From the NCBI RefSeq assembly GCF_900111325.1, contig NZ_FOGW01000004.1, positions 1 to 64,000 of the forward strand: DNA of 64,000 nt, read 5' to 3'. Shown one piece after another: positions 1 through 9,222 of this stretch. Under the pieces are notes generated by a model that was given only the letters and a program-made list of their open reading frames with translations, searched no databases and was not told the DNA's origin. Origin of the DNA: Lachnobacterium bovis (GTDB taxonomy: Bacteria > Bacillota > Clostridia > Lachnospirales > Lachnospiraceae). Position 1 is the stretch's first letter, and the number at the start of each line of letters is the position of its first letter. The position numbers and the translations under genes are program-made.

Positions 1-810
1 GACAGCAGTTGCTGTAAGTGACTGTTTTTCATTTCCTTTAGAATCTAAAATTTTTGCAATAACATTTTTAATAACTTTTCCAGCGCCTGCAGTTACAGTT
101 ACTTGTACAGTTTCATCTTTATTTTTCTCTAATACAACTTTGGTGTCCTTTTCTTTAACAGAATATCCCTTTTGTGTTGCATTTGTAGATTGTTTTATGG
201 TAGCTACCGATGCACCAGTTTTTTTAGAGTAGAGATTTCCTGATGTTGGATATACTGAATCCTTTGTGATATTATCAGTTGGAAGCGCAGCCGGATCAAA
301 ATTTTCTCCATTTTCTGAAACAAATTTCCCTGTTACTTCTTTTGACCATTTGTAAATAGTTTTAGCATTGACTTGGACTGTTTTAACTATGTATAAATTA
401 GGAGTAGTTTTCATTTCATTAAAGTTTCCTTCGGTAACATCTACTTTAGTATAATTATCGCCATTTTTTGTGCAATAAGTTGCGTCTTCACTAAACGCAT
501 CACCTACTGGTTCTTCTTCGATTGTAACTCCTGTATCAGTAGCACTCGTTGGTGTGTCAGCTTTAGTATAATTTTCACCATCTAATTTATATACATTATC
601 TGTACCCCACTCATATTTGTCAACAACCGCTGTAGCAGGAGCTTCCTCTTCATAAACTGTTCCATCTTCAGCAACTACTTTCTCTCCTACAGCCGCCTTA
701 ACCTCTTGAGCGAAACTACCAACAAGTGGTACACTTGGTGCTAAACTAGTGCCAACAACAGTAGCACTTAATAAACCAATAAGTAATTTTTTCTTTAAAC
801 CTCTAATCAT
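1..810 (-). CDS. Secreted protein of unknown function, N-terminal part only
   Basis: Only the first 270 codons lie in the window; the gene runs off the left edge without a stop. The start ATG (808-810) has a good ribosome site (GGAGGTCAC, about 5 nt upstream). The N-terminus is a signal peptide: basic MIRGLKKK, a hydrophobic stretch to about residue 30, then a likely cleavage site near A-Q-E-V-K-A-A. The mature part is polar and Thr/Lys/Glu-rich, with short imperfect repeats around G-E/D-N-Y-T-K-x-D at about residues 77 and 121. No known domain is recognised. It lacks the tandem repeat of the genes at 14-27 kb in the visible part. It is probably an extracellular surface protein. Confidence 0.75.
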   Translation of the reverse strand, partial: MIRGLKKKLLIGLLSATVVGTSLAPSVPLVGSFAQEVKAAVGEKVVAEDGTVYEEEAPATAVVDKYEWGTDNVYKLDGENYTKADTPTSATDTGVTIEEEPVGDAFSEDATYCTKNGDNYTKVDVTEGNFNEMKTTPNLYIVKTVQVNAKTIYKWSKEVTGKFVSENGENFDPAALPTDNITKDSVYPTSGNLYSKKTGASVATIKQSTNATQKGYSVKEKDTKVVLEKNKDETVQVTVTAGAGKVIKNVIAKILDSKGNEKQSLTATAV

Positions 811-840
811 CTTGAGTGACCTCCTTATTTTAAAAATAAA

Positions 841-873
841 TTATTTTTCCCCGTTTTTGCTTTTGGATTTCAT
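841..873 (-). other. Possible 10-codon leader ORF upstream of the secreted protein
   Basis: An ATG at 871-873 opens a 10-residue frame (MKSKSKNGEK, then TAA) with a purine-rich GGAGAAGGGG just upstream. It sits between a terminator-like hairpin and the start of the secreted protein. It could be a translated leader peptide or chance; there is no other support. Confidence 0.2.
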
Positions 874-890
874 GTTATTTCCCCTTCTCC

Positions 891-946
891 AAAATAAAAA
901 CGTCTAAATATAAAGATAATTTAGCGATTATCCTTATGTTTAGACG
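891..946 (-). terminator. Terminator-like hairpin inside the 5' leader of the partial gene
   Basis: The arms are 901-908 (CGTCTAAA) and 939-946 (TTTAGACG), extended inward to a 20-bp stem with one mismatch and a wobble pair and a 6-nt loop. On the minus strand the stem is followed by TTTTTATTTT. It lies about 80 nt upstream of the start codon at 810, so it could end transcription before the gene (attenuation) or end a separate small RNA. Confidence 0.6.
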
Positions 947-1324
947 CTCTTTTTATACAACCACGGTCAAGATAAATTAATGTTAGGGATAATGCCTCTG
1001 CATCATTCAATTTTCAAGTCCTACATACAATTACTTCTTTAAGCTGTTGCCTTCTAAAATAATTCTTAAATGTAAGCCTCTGTTCTCTCTTACTGCTTAC
1101 ACTTTCTTTTTCGAACTAAATCTAAAAAAACATTATAGGTAAATTTATCTTTTTTTATAATGTATTCTCAATTTTTAATGAAAATTTTATGTCAGTTCAC
1201 TATTAGTTTACCTTGGTAGTCAAACATTAAGTAGAAATTAAGTATTAATTAAAATTAATTAAGTCAATAAATAAGTTCTAATCTTTATGTCTGTATATTT
1301 TATTTAATTTTTACTATTGATATA
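947..1324 (-). ncRNA. Candidate structured leader RNA or small RNA
   Basis: Between the promoter at 1331-1358 and the hairpin at 901-946 lie about 380 nt without a credible gene. On the minus strand this stretch has a 7-bp stem (TGTAAGC with GCTTACA, about 1071-1101), a short hairpin TGATGC-AGAG-GCATTA near 990-1005, and an AT-rich 8-bp inverted repeat (1130-1137 with 1156-1163). The motif AGAGGC occurs twice. It matches no riboswitch class I can name; I looked for c-di-GMP-I and T-box motifs and did not see them. The bounds are approximate. Confidence 0.35.
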
Positions 1325-1330
1325 TAACTT

Positions 1331-1358
1331 ATTATATTCATTTTATTTTTTCTGTCAA
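1331..1358 (-). promoter_or_regulatory. Sigma-A-type promoter for the leader and partial secreted gene
   Basis: On the minus strand TTGACA (1353-1358) is followed after 16 bp by TATAAT (1331-1336); both hexamers are perfect consensus. Transcription would start near 1324, giving a leader of about 510 nt before the start codon at 810. Confidence 0.6.
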
Positions 1359-1389
1359 TATCTTTTTTTTATAATTTTTACAACTTATA

Positions 1390-1422
1390 ATACAAATTAT
1401 TAACTTTGTTAACATTTTGTAT
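1390..1422 (-). promoter_or_regulatory. Imperfect 33-bp inverted repeat upstream of the promoter
   Basis: The arms 1390-1404 and 1408-1422 are complementary at 13 of 15 positions, around a 3-bp centre. The repeat lies about 30 bp upstream of the -35 box of the promoter at 1331-1358, a position suited to an activator site. AT-rich composition makes chance symmetry possible. I see nothing else in 1423-1717 beyond AT-rich sequence. Confidence 0.3.
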
Positions 1423-1717
1423 CTTTTTCATGATTTATAAAATTTGTCTTGTACATTCTTTTTTTATTAAACAAACGCTGTAATTCCCTGCTTTTGTCCC
1501 CTCACACTCTTATTTCGTTTATAAGTAATAAAAAGTTTATAAACTTTTCTAAAATTTTTCATCCAAATCTATTTTATTATAATTTTTTTATTAAATTTAC
1601 AATGATTTATTAAGACTATGTAAATACGATAACTAACCTGATAATACGTACGATTAGAGGAATCTTCCCTGCACTTGACTTGAAGAATAATGTAAATTGA
1701 TATGTTATCAGAATCTC

Positions 1718-1759
1718 AAAAAAAATAGGTACTGGATAAAACTTTTTTATCCAATACCT
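1718..1759 (-). terminator. Terminator of the UDP-sugar pyrophosphorylase gene
   Basis: A stem with AGGTACTGGATAAAA-type arms (1727-1740 with 1746-1759) is followed on the minus strand by ATTTTTTTT. It lies 23 bp after the stop codon of the pyrophosphorylase gene. Confidence 0.85.
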
Positions 1760-1781
1760 AGTGGTTTATTTATCATTATTT

Positions 1782-3002
1782 TTATAATTCTACTCCATTT
1801 TCAATCAATAATTCACGTGCGGTTTCAACTGAATCTACACCTTGTGCATTTTTGACTGGAGCAAATTCTTTTTTACGATCTACTTCGAATGATAAGCAAT
1901 TATCCATCATGTAGACCATATCTAAAATTAATAGTTCAAATTTGTAAGCATTTGGCTCTTCTGGTTTAACTAAATGTCCATCTTCAGCCATGTAAGGAAC
2001 TTTTTTCTTAACTACGTGAACTGGGAATTTATTATCTACGATTTCCCAAAGTTTATCTACTCTGAATAAATAGTTCAATATAACACCAAATCCGTATAAA
2101 AGTGTTCCTTTTTCGTCCGTTGAATATGCCATTTCTTTAGTAAGTTCATAGTATTCTATGATTGATGGTTTACCATCTTCTAAGCAAAGTGCTCCAACTC
2201 TTTCTTCTGGATCAGCTTTTCTTACTACCTTGGCACCACATTCATTACCCGAATCGATTGTTGCTCCGATGAAAACTGGATCAGCAATTCTTTGTAAAAC
2301 ATTGTCAACAGCAAAAACATTTAACCACTTAATCTTTCTGCTATTTAAATCTTTATCTAAACCAGCTCTAACCATTGATGAGAACCAGCCACCATTACCG
2401 TTAGGTGACATTGCAAGTGATTCTTTTGAGTCTAATAAAATATTGCCATCAAAATCTACTGATGGAACCATATCCTGTACGAAAAATTGAACATAATTTT
2501 CATCATATCCAAAATAATCGTGCTCTTTGAAAAATTCTTTTGTTTCTTTATCATTCTTTTCACTAGTCATGATATAAAGTGGCACATAAGCTTTTGCTTC
2601 ATCTGTAACTTCTTTTAAATTACTAATTAATTGCTCGAATATGTACAAATCCTTATGGATTCCCATATTAAACATTCCCTTAGCCTTATTAAAGCCAAGT
2701 CTTGTTCCTTGTCCACCTGCGAGTAAAATTGCTCCAACTTCACCTTTTCTGATAGCTTCTAAGCCTAATTCTTTGTAGTGACTTTTATTTTTTTCGATAT
2801 CAGATATTTCCATTGCTCCTAATGGAGAAAATTCACCACGTTTTTGACCTTGACCATTGATCAAATCGAGTAAAGACCAATCCATATCTGTAAGTTGATG
2901 ATCTAATTTATTAGGAATATCTTTAATATCTATATTGCTTAAGTAGTTTTTTAAATACTTCTGATTAGTACTATTAAGCTTATCTAGTATTTCCTTTTTC
3001 AT
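1782..3002 (-). CDS. UTP-dependent UDP-sugar pyrophosphorylase (UDP-GlcNAc/GalNAc type)
   Basis: This 406-residue cytoplasmic enzyme belongs to the eukaryotic-type UDPGP family, which makes UDP-GlcNAc, UDP-GalNAc or related UDP-sugars from the sugar-1-phosphate and UTP. The nucleotide-binding signature LAGGQGTRLG is at residues 94-103, followed by lysines at 106 and 108. Downstream motifs such as SPNGNGGWF and the VDNVLQ segment fit the family core. The gene is monocistronic, with its own promoter and terminator. Its place next to a surface-glycan locus suggests that it feeds sugar nucleotides to glycan synthesis. The exact sugar cannot be told from sequence. Confidence 0.85.
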   Translation of the reverse strand: MKKEILDKLNSTNQKYLKNYLSNIDIKDIPNKLDHQLTDMDWSLLDLINGQGQKRGEFSPLGAMEISDIEKNKSHYKELGLEAIRKGEVGAILLAGGQGTRLGFNKAKGMFNMGIHKDLYIFEQLISNLKEVTDEAKAYVPLYIMTSEKNDKETKEFFKEHDYFGYDENYVQFFVQDMVPSVDFDGNILLDSKESLAMSPNGNGGWFSSMVRAGLDKDLNSRKIKWLNVFAVDNVLQRIADPVFIGATIDSGNECGAKVVRKADPEERVGALCLEDGKPSIIEYYELTKEMAYSTDEKGTLLYGFGVILNYLFRVDKLWEIVDNKFPVHVVKKKVPYMAEDGHLVKPEEPNAYKFELLILDMVYMMDNCLSFEVDRKKEFAPVKNAQGVDSVETARELLIENGVEL

Positions 3003-3040
3003 TCTTTTCTCTCTTTCCTCATTTTACGTTCAAAATTTAG

Positions 3041-3068
3041 TTTATATTTTAGTAAAAGTAGTTTTCAA
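3041..3068 (-). promoter_or_regulatory. Promoter of the pyrophosphorylase gene
   Basis: On the minus strand TTGAAA (3063-3068), a 16-bp spacer and TATAAA (3041-3046) precede the gene starting at 3002. Confidence 0.5.
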
Positions 3069-3124
3069 CTAAATATAATATCAAACTTTTAACTTTTTTT
3101 CTAGGGAAAATCGAAAAATAATCT

Positions 3125-4750
3125 TTAACTAAACCTATCTATGTAGTATTGAGAATATTTCTCTAGTTCTTTATTAAACTTTTTGTATCCCATTTTTTCA
3201 GCTAATGTCTTCTTACTTGAAAAGGCATTAGTACCTAATCCAAGGCGTTCTCCTTTAATCTTAAAGCCCATTGATGCAAGCGTTGTTGGCAACATATCCA
3301 TAATAGTTATTGTTCTATTTTTATTGCCTAAAACAGGTTCAACACTAGAATTAATAAAACAATTATAAACTGTTCTAACTTCGTCAGATGCACCTTTTAC
3401 AAGATATCGATCCATTCTAGGATGATCTCCTTGAATTACAATTACAGTGTTTTCAAAGAAATCCTGTGTCTTACACCAATCAATAAATGAAGACAATTGA
3501 CGATCTGCACATTCAACAACATCAGCAGTTAAACCTTTATTGCATTCTTCTTGACCATGATTGAACTTTTTAGAATAAGTATCACCACACAATCGACATC
3601 TATTTCCCATTGGAAAATGTGTATCACATGTAAGCATTGTGAAATTAAATGGTTGTTTTTTAGATGATATACGAGTCAATTCATTTTTAGCGTATTCGTA
3701 TAATTTTTCATCTTCAAAGCCCCAACCAGAGCGATAATCCTTAGGAACTAATTTTTTCTTTCTAGCAGTATTTAGATCAAAAATATTATAATTTCCATGA
3801 GTTTTGAAATATTGTTTTCTACCAGCAAAATTAGCATCTGAACCACATAAAAATTCTTGATAATATCCTTCTTTATCAAGAACTTGTCCTAAAGTTGTGA
3901 CACCTGAGGCAAATTTTTTCAGTTTACCAGTTTTGTTATACATATTTGGAAACTTAAATGGCAATCCTGATGTTGATGAAAAAATAGAACCAAATGTCCA
4001 ATCATTACCACATGTATTCCTAATTCCTCTTAAATTAGAATTAGTAGAAAAAGAAATATTTTCTTGTGCTACTTTTTCCATGTTAGGAATTAAGTTCATA
4101 TTATTAGGTTGGTATCCACCATACTTCTTACTTGCATATGTTGTTTCAAAACTTTCTACATATATATATATAAGATTCTTAGTAGGATTAGCTTTTTCAA
4201 CAGTTTCTGCTCCAGCGTTATCATCTACAGATGCAACCTCGACGCCCTTATCTTTAGTTATTATAGCCTCTTTTGGATCAATATAATCAGTTTCATAAAT
4301 CTTAGTATGATTAAACTGCATTACAGCATAAGACATATAATCAATTTTACTATTACAGTAAACTAATGATACTATAAAATAAATAAGCGCTAGTAAAAAG
4401 GAAACTATTCTACATATTTTTTTCTTTCTAGCTACTTTAGCTTCCTCGTTAATAAACAATAAGTCATTACGTTTTCTCGTAAAAAACCATTCAACAAAAA
4501 ACACTAAAAAAATTATCAATAACGAACCAATAGCCGCTGGAATAGCTGCCAAAATAACCTTTTCTGTTATACCAGTATCGCTTCCTTTTAAGGGTGATCT
4601 AAGTGTAAAAATTGCAGCATCTATACTTACTTTTATATTTTTTTTATACCAATTACTTAATGGAAAAATTATAGACGCCAAAAAAATTGATACAACTATA
4701 AAAATATAATAAAAAAAGCTTCTTATTAATTTTAATTTTGATACTCTCAT
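3125..4750 (-). CDS. Membrane-bound phosphoglycerol transferase (LtaS/OpgB sulfatase family)
   Basis: A 541-residue protein with N-terminal membrane helices (about residues 10-30, 65-88 and 112-132) and an extracellular sulfatase-fold domain. Family hallmarks are the metal ligand in VESFE (E199), the probable nucleophile T252 in NDWTFGS, CDTHFP (about 375-380) and GDH (441-443). The Cys-rich CRLC segment and the CADRQL motif are more like OpgB/GacH-type phosphoglycerol transferases than housekeeping LtaS. Such enzymes move glycerol phosphate from phosphatidylglycerol onto a surface glycan. It is the last gene of a glycan locus, 21 bp after the GtrB-like gene, so decorating a polysaccharide with glycerol phosphate is a reasonable inference; lipoteichoic acid synthesis is the alternative. 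Confidence 0.8.
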   Translation of the reverse strand: MRVSKLKLIRSFFYYIFIVVSIFLASIIFPLSNWYKKNIKVSIDAAIFTLRSPLKGSDTGITEKVILAAIPAAIGSLLIIFLVFFVEWFFTRKRNDLLFINEEAKVARKKKICRIVSFLLALIYFIVSLVYCNSKIDYMSYAVMQFNHTKIYETDYIDPKEAIITKDKGVEVASVDDNAGAETVEKANPTKNLIYIYVESFETTYASKKYGGYQPNNMNLIPNMEKVAQENISFSTNSNLRGIRNTCGNDWTFGSIFSSTSGLPFKFPNMYNKTGKLKKFASGVTTLGQVLDKEGYYQEFLCGSDANFAGRKQYFKTHGNYNIFDLNTARKKKLVPKDYRSGWGFEDEKLYEYAKNELTRISSKKQPFNFTMLTCDTHFPMGNRCRLCGDTYSKKFNHGQEECNKGLTADVVECADRQLSSFIDWCKTQDFFENTVIVIQGDHPRMDRYLVKGASDEVRTVYNCFINSSVEPVLGNKNRTITIMDMLPTTLASMGFKIKGERLGLGTNAFSSKKTLAEKMGYKKFNKELEKYSQYYIDRFS

Positions 4751-4771
4751 TACACTATCCTTCTTTTTATA

Positions 4772-5707
4772 TTATTTATCATCCCTAGCTTCTCTTGTAA
4801 CTCTATTTAGTTCCATTTCGAAGTCCTGTCTATTTTTTGCATACATTGTTTGTAAAATCAAACCTGTAAACAACGATTGTAATGCGGCTATCATAACAAA
4901 TCCACTCATAATTAAAGTAGGAATTTTAGGTACTAATCCTGTCTTTGTATAATGTACAAATATTGGTACAAAGAAAGCACCTGAAATCACTGCTAAAATA
5001 AGAGCTATAACGCCAAAGAACGCAAGTGGTCTATAAGTTTTAAACAAACGAATTATTGTCTTAATTACTTTAAATCCATCTGAGTAAGTATTTAATTTAG
5101 ACTCACTTCCTTCTGGTCTATCTCTATATTCTATAACTGAATTTTCTACATACATATTCTTATCAATTGCATGTATACTCATTTCTGTTTCAATTTCAAA
5201 TCCTTTTGATAAAACCGGAAAAGTCTTAACAAATCTATAGCTAAACGCTCTATAGCCAGTCATGATATCTTTGATATCATTTTTAAACAATAAATTTATA
5301 CTACCTCTTACAATTGAATTTCCAAAATTATGGAATGGTCTTTTATTTTCTTCAAAATATGTTGAAGATAATCTATCTCCGACTACCATATCTGCTTTTT
5401 TATTTAAAACTTTATCAACTAATGGTTGAACCTGATCTGCTGGATATGTATCATCACCATCAACCATAACATAACATTCTGCATCAATTTCGGCAAACAT
5501 TCTTCTGATAACGTTACCTTTTCCTTGCTGATACTCGTATCTTACTACTGCCCCCGCTTTTCTTGCAATCTCATCAGTTCCATCACTTGAATTATTATCA
5601 TATACATAAATAACTGCTTCAGGTAATTCTCTTCTAAAGTCCGTAACAACTTTTTCAATTGTCTTTGCCTCGTTATAACAAGGTATTAAAACTGCTATCT
5701 TGTCCAT
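4772..5707 (-). CDS. GtrB/DPM1-like family 2 glycosyltransferase with two C-terminal membrane helices
   Basis: 311 residues. The N-terminal GT-A domain (about 1-225) has the typical start IAVLIPCYNEAKTIEKVV, DNNSSDGT and the DGDDTY metal-binding motif. Two membrane helices follow at about 228-253 and 265-290. This layout is that of polyprenyl-phosphate glycosyltransferases (GtrB, DPM1), which load a sugar onto undecaprenyl phosphate on the inner face of the membrane. The GtrA-like gene at 9223-9699 in the same locus is the expected partner. The sugar is unknown. Confidence 0.85.
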   Translation of the reverse strand: MDKIAVLIPCYNEAKTIEKVVTDFRRELPEAVIYVYDNNSSDGTDEIARKAGAVVRYEYQQGKGNVIRRMFAEIDAECYVMVDGDDTYPADQVQPLVDKVLNKKADMVVGDRLSSTYFEENKRPFHNFGNSIVRGSINLLFKNDIKDIMTGYRAFSYRFVKTFPVLSKGFEIETEMSIHAIDKNMYVENSVIEYRDRPEGSESKLNTYSDGFKVIKTIIRLFKTYRPLAFFGVIALILAVISGAFFVPIFVHYTKTGLVPKIPTLIMSGFVMIAALQSLFTGLILQTMYAKNRQDFEMELNRVTREARDDK

Positions 5708-5818
5708 TTTTTTACCACCTTAAAAATCATATTTTATAAAACTTATAATTATTGTTACTTGCTATTTTTGCAATTTTTAATTTTGAATATACAATAATCA
5801 CTTTATTATACAACAGTA

Positions 5819-7480
5819 TTAAATTTCTGTAAACGATTCTGTATTTAACAAAGAATATTTTGGTGCAATCATAACTGCAATTCCCATAGGAACTAATAAC
5901 ACAAGTGGGAACACATATCTTAAACTATACGCTAATGGTGTTGCCACAATCATAGTTATCCAAATTCCAATTGCTGGCATCAGTGCTAAATATGAACCGC
6001 CTCTACGTCTTCTGTATCCTATTACAACAGACAAAAAAATAAACCAAGCAAACAGAGCACTACTTATTTTTTTATCTACTGAATATAAATTCTGAAATGA
6101 AAAACCACATTTATCTTTAACCACATCTCTTATCGGATATGACAATGTAAACCACATAGTATTATGTATATAGCCTGCACCATTTTGTCTACTTATATCC
6201 CAAAAGCCTTCATTAGCCAATGCCCAGCCTTTTAAAGCTTTAATAGGATTTTTCCTAACAATATTTAGGTATGTTCTAAGGAATAATCTATAATGATCAT
6301 TTAAATATTCCTTGTTAAATGATGGCGCCCACTTGATTTTATCTACAATTAAAGGGCAATACAATTTATGTATATCTTCTTGCGGTATAATATTATTAAT
6401 TACTTCCATATCTTCATTAGATACATCACCATTGTTTTCAATAATATAGCATACTTGCTGTAATGGAATTCCAAAACTTTCTACTTTATCATCCACATTA
6501 TATTTAAAAGAATCATATATAGGTCCTCTTATCACTGAAAAAACACATATAAGTATAAATGATATTATAGCGCTATATTTTAATAATCTTTTTTCTTTAT
6601 GATATGCAAAATAAACTAGTAATACAACTGTAAAGAAAAAGAATGCATATATACCATTATTCCTTGAAAAAGATATTAAATATGCTAAAACAGAATACAA
6701 CAGTATTGTTTGCCATTTAATAAATTTTCTTTCTTCAGCTCTATTCCAAAAAATATTAAATAATAAAACTGAAAAAGCAAAAAAGAAAATCGAAAAAAAT
6801 GTATCTTTCCACAACGAAACTACATACAACGGTATCAAATTAAATAAGCCAAAATATATCGTTGAAAGAATTATAAATTTTTTTGAAAAACCTTTTTTAT
6901 ATAAACTGTATAAAAAGCAACTTATAACTAAAGCCATCGCTATTGCTTGAACAATTGTGCATAAGAAAATCACATGGTACTCACTTAATGCAAACAAGCC
7001 ACCTATTCCATACATTATTTCCCAAATCCATGTATATAATAATGGTTGATGGTTATTTATTACTGCCTCTCCTTTTGCCATTAATAACGTATATGTTGTA
7101 TCAGCAAAAACTCCACCTGGATAAAAGGTTAACACACAAGGTAACCAACATATAATGAGAAGCATAAAAAAAGCAACAAACACTTTTACATTTTTAGTTC
7201 TTTCTACATATTCATTTTTCTTTTGTGATAAATTAATGATTTTTTCAATAATTGTTATCCCAACATTAGTCAATAAAAAGCAACAAATAAATAGGCATAT
7301 ATCTAAAACACCAAATTTTGAAAAAAATGCTTCTTTATTACTTGAAAAAATATCACTTGTTATTGTAATTTTATTTGCAAGAACTATCATAATAGAAAAC
7401 ATTATTGCAAATAAATTTTTTATAACAAAAAGATATCCATTTTTTGGAGTCATCTTAAATTTCATATCTTTTTTTAACAT
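5819..7480 (-). CDS. Polytopic membrane protein, likely GT-C-type glycosyltransferase (DUF6020-like)
   Basis: 553 residues with about 11-12 hydrophobic helices. After helix 3 comes a conserved-looking loop, FYPGGVFADTTYT followed by NNHQPLLYTW, which resembles the first extracellular loop of DUF6020-type and other GT-C enzymes, where an acidic residue acts in catalysis. The gene is 8 bp after the next membrane protein and in the same run as GtrA and GtrB genes. The likely role is transfer of a lipid-linked sugar to a surface polymer on the outside. This is inference from fold and context; the substrate is unknown. Confidence 0.6.
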   Translation of the reverse strand: MLKKDMKFKMTPKNGYLFVIKNLFAIMFSIMIVLANKITITSDIFSSNKEAFFSKFGVLDICLFICCFLLTNVGITIIEKIINLSQKKNEYVERTKNVKVFVAFFMLLIICWLPCVLTFYPGGVFADTTYTLLMAKGEAVINNHQPLLYTWIWEIMYGIGGLFALSEYHVIFLCTIVQAIAMALVISCFLYSLYKKGFSKKFIILSTIYFGLFNLIPLYVVSLWKDTFFSIFFFAFSVLLFNIFWNRAEERKFIKWQTILLYSVLAYLISFSRNNGIYAFFFFTVVLLVYFAYHKEKRLLKYSAIISFILICVFSVIRGPIYDSFKYNVDDKVESFGIPLQQVCYIIENNGDVSNEDMEVINNIIPQEDIHKLYCPLIVDKIKWAPSFNKEYLNDHYRLFLRTYLNIVRKNPIKALKGWALANEGFWDISRQNGAGYIHNTMWFTLSYPIRDVVKDKCGFSFQNLYSVDKKISSALFAWFIFLSVVIGYRRRRGGSYLALMPAIGIWITMIVATPLAYSLRYVFPLVLLVPMGIAVMIAPKYSLLNTESFTEI

Positions 7481-7488
7481 GTTTATAC

Positions 7489-9198
7489 CTACTTCTTTTT
7501 ATTTTTTAAATTTTTAAAAGCCTTATCCGCTAACTCAACCACAGAAAGAATACATAAATATTTACCAATTTGAATCAATCCATATGCTCCGGATGAATAA
7601 AATGGTCTAATATACACTTCCATATCTTTTGTAAACCAAGATGTGAAAAATGAAACTCCAAAAATCAAACAATATGCACTTAATGCGATTCCTGTTATCA
7701 TTAGCCAACATTCTAAATTATCATACTTTTTCTTTATCAATTGATAAAGAACACAAATAGTTATCACTATATATGAAAGAACTGCAGCTAGATTAATAAT
7801 TTTAGATGTCTTTTTGTACATTTTTATCACACGATTTGATACAATTGCAAATTTTTTTGATTGAACCATTTTGGTATCTTCTTCATTTAATTCAAGTGGT
7901 GCATAAACGCCATAACGAACTTCATAATATCTTATTTTTGCAGGATTAGGGTATAATGGTAATTCGCCTTGCATCTTACATTCTGAATAACTTGAAATTT
8001 TATTCATATTTTCTACCGATAACATCATGTATTTTGGCAATTCATTATACTTAACACAAGTGGCCTGTTTCGTAAAAAAGATTCCTTCCTTAGTTTTAAT
8101 CTTTCCATCTTTTCTTGCCGCCTTTAATTCAATATGAACTTTTTTCCAAAAATCATTAGCTGTATTGGCATCTTTATATAATCCCTTATTTTCTGCTGCT
8201 TGTCTAAGAGACCATGTTATTAAATCACCTTTTACTTCTTTGCCTCCACCCCAAGTCTTAATGGATTCATTTACTTCTTTTTTTATAGTTCTTAGGGTAC
8301 TACTATTTTTTAATGCTGTATTTATCGCATCTTTTGAAATCCAAACAGATTTATTTTCATTTTTACCATCTATTCTATATAAATCAGACATTGCGTCCGC
8401 AAAATATCCGCCAGTTCTATCATTCACCATAAAGACCCCATAATATTTTTTATTTATAATTTTTATGGTAAATGTACAACAAACTAACATTATTAACGGT
8501 AATAAGAATAAAACTGTTTTTTTAATTTTACCTTTTATATCTAGCTCTTTCTTGCCATTAATTAAAAAAGTATCTATAAGATTTAAAATTGTAACTACCA
8601 ACACGAAAGGCATTACCCATATTGAGTCTTCTCTTAAATAATAAAAATAACACAAAACTGCTCCTGTAGCCAAATTCCATCCCAAAAGTTCTTTAAAACT
8701 TTTATTTCTTCTAAAGAAAACTCCAATCATACAAGAAAAAACAATAACTGTCATATCAGGAATTAAAGCATTTCTATACATTCTTTGTCTTGCTAAATAA
8801 TCCAAACTTATCGGATTAAATAGTAATAAAATATATACTATTTTTAATATATAATCTGATTTTATTTTTTCTTTTATAGCTAATACGAACGTTAATGCTG
8901 CTAAAATATCAAGACCACTTAACACAACTGTATAGGGAATCGATGTTTTAACACAAAAAGCTAACAACAAAGAATATGACATTCCCTTTACCAAAGTTTG
9001 ACTATTATATTCGCCTAACCAATTAAATTTAGCCAATGAATCAGCATAATTAAATAATAAACCATCATCACTTCCAAAATCTGGTCGTATAAGATATGCC
9101 ATTTTAAAATTCACACAGATACGTACTATTGAAAATAATACACATATCCAAAATAAAATTTTTGAAATATCCTTTTTTTTAATTTTAATTTTTGTCAT
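7489..9198 (-). CDS. Polytopic membrane protein, probable GT-C-like enzyme
   Basis: The preferred start is the ATG at 9196-9198, preceded by AAGGGG with 7-nt spacing, rather than an ATG 21 bp upstream that lacks a ribosome site. This gives 569 residues. There are about 7 hydrophobic helices in the first half, a large soluble segment of about 200 residues (near 250-450), and two or three helices at the C-terminus. The early loop FGSDDGLLFNYADSLA, with acidic residues after helix 1, resembles the catalytic loop of GT-C glycosyltransferases. No family is recognised with certainty. It lies between the GtrA-like gene and the DUF6020-like gene. Confidence 0.6.
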   Translation of the reverse strand: MTKIKIKKKDISKILFWICVLFSIVRICVNFKMAYLIRPDFGSDDGLLFNYADSLAKFNWLGEYNSQTLVKGMSYSLLLAFCVKTSIPYTVVLSGLDILAALTFVLAIKEKIKSDYILKIVYILLLFNPISLDYLARQRMYRNALIPDMTVIVFSCMIGVFFRRNKSFKELLGWNLATGAVLCYFYYLREDSIWVMPFVLVVTILNLIDTFLINGKKELDIKGKIKKTVLFLLPLIMLVCCTFTIKIINKKYYGVFMVNDRTGGYFADAMSDLYRIDGKNENKSVWISKDAINTALKNSSTLRTIKKEVNESIKTWGGGKEVKGDLITWSLRQAAENKGLYKDANTANDFWKKVHIELKAARKDGKIKTKEGIFFTKQATCVKYNELPKYMMLSVENMNKISSYSECKMQGELPLYPNPAKIRYYEVRYGVYAPLELNEEDTKMVQSKKFAIVSNRVIKMYKKTSKIINLAAVLSYIVITICVLYQLIKKKYDNLECWLMITGIALSAYCLIFGVSFFTSWFTKDMEVYIRPFYSSGAYGLIQIGKYLCILSVVELADKAFKNLKNKKK

Positions 9199-9222
9199 TT
9201 TACTTCCCCTTAATCTCATACT

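Noticed and set aside
947..1324. c-di-GMP-I riboswitch or T-box in the leader
   Set aside because: The conserved motifs of these classes are not present; left as an unassigned structured RNA.
3897..4286. Plus-strand open frame of about 129 codons
   Set aside because: Fully antisense to the phosphoglycerol transferase, which has clear family motifs; no start signals.
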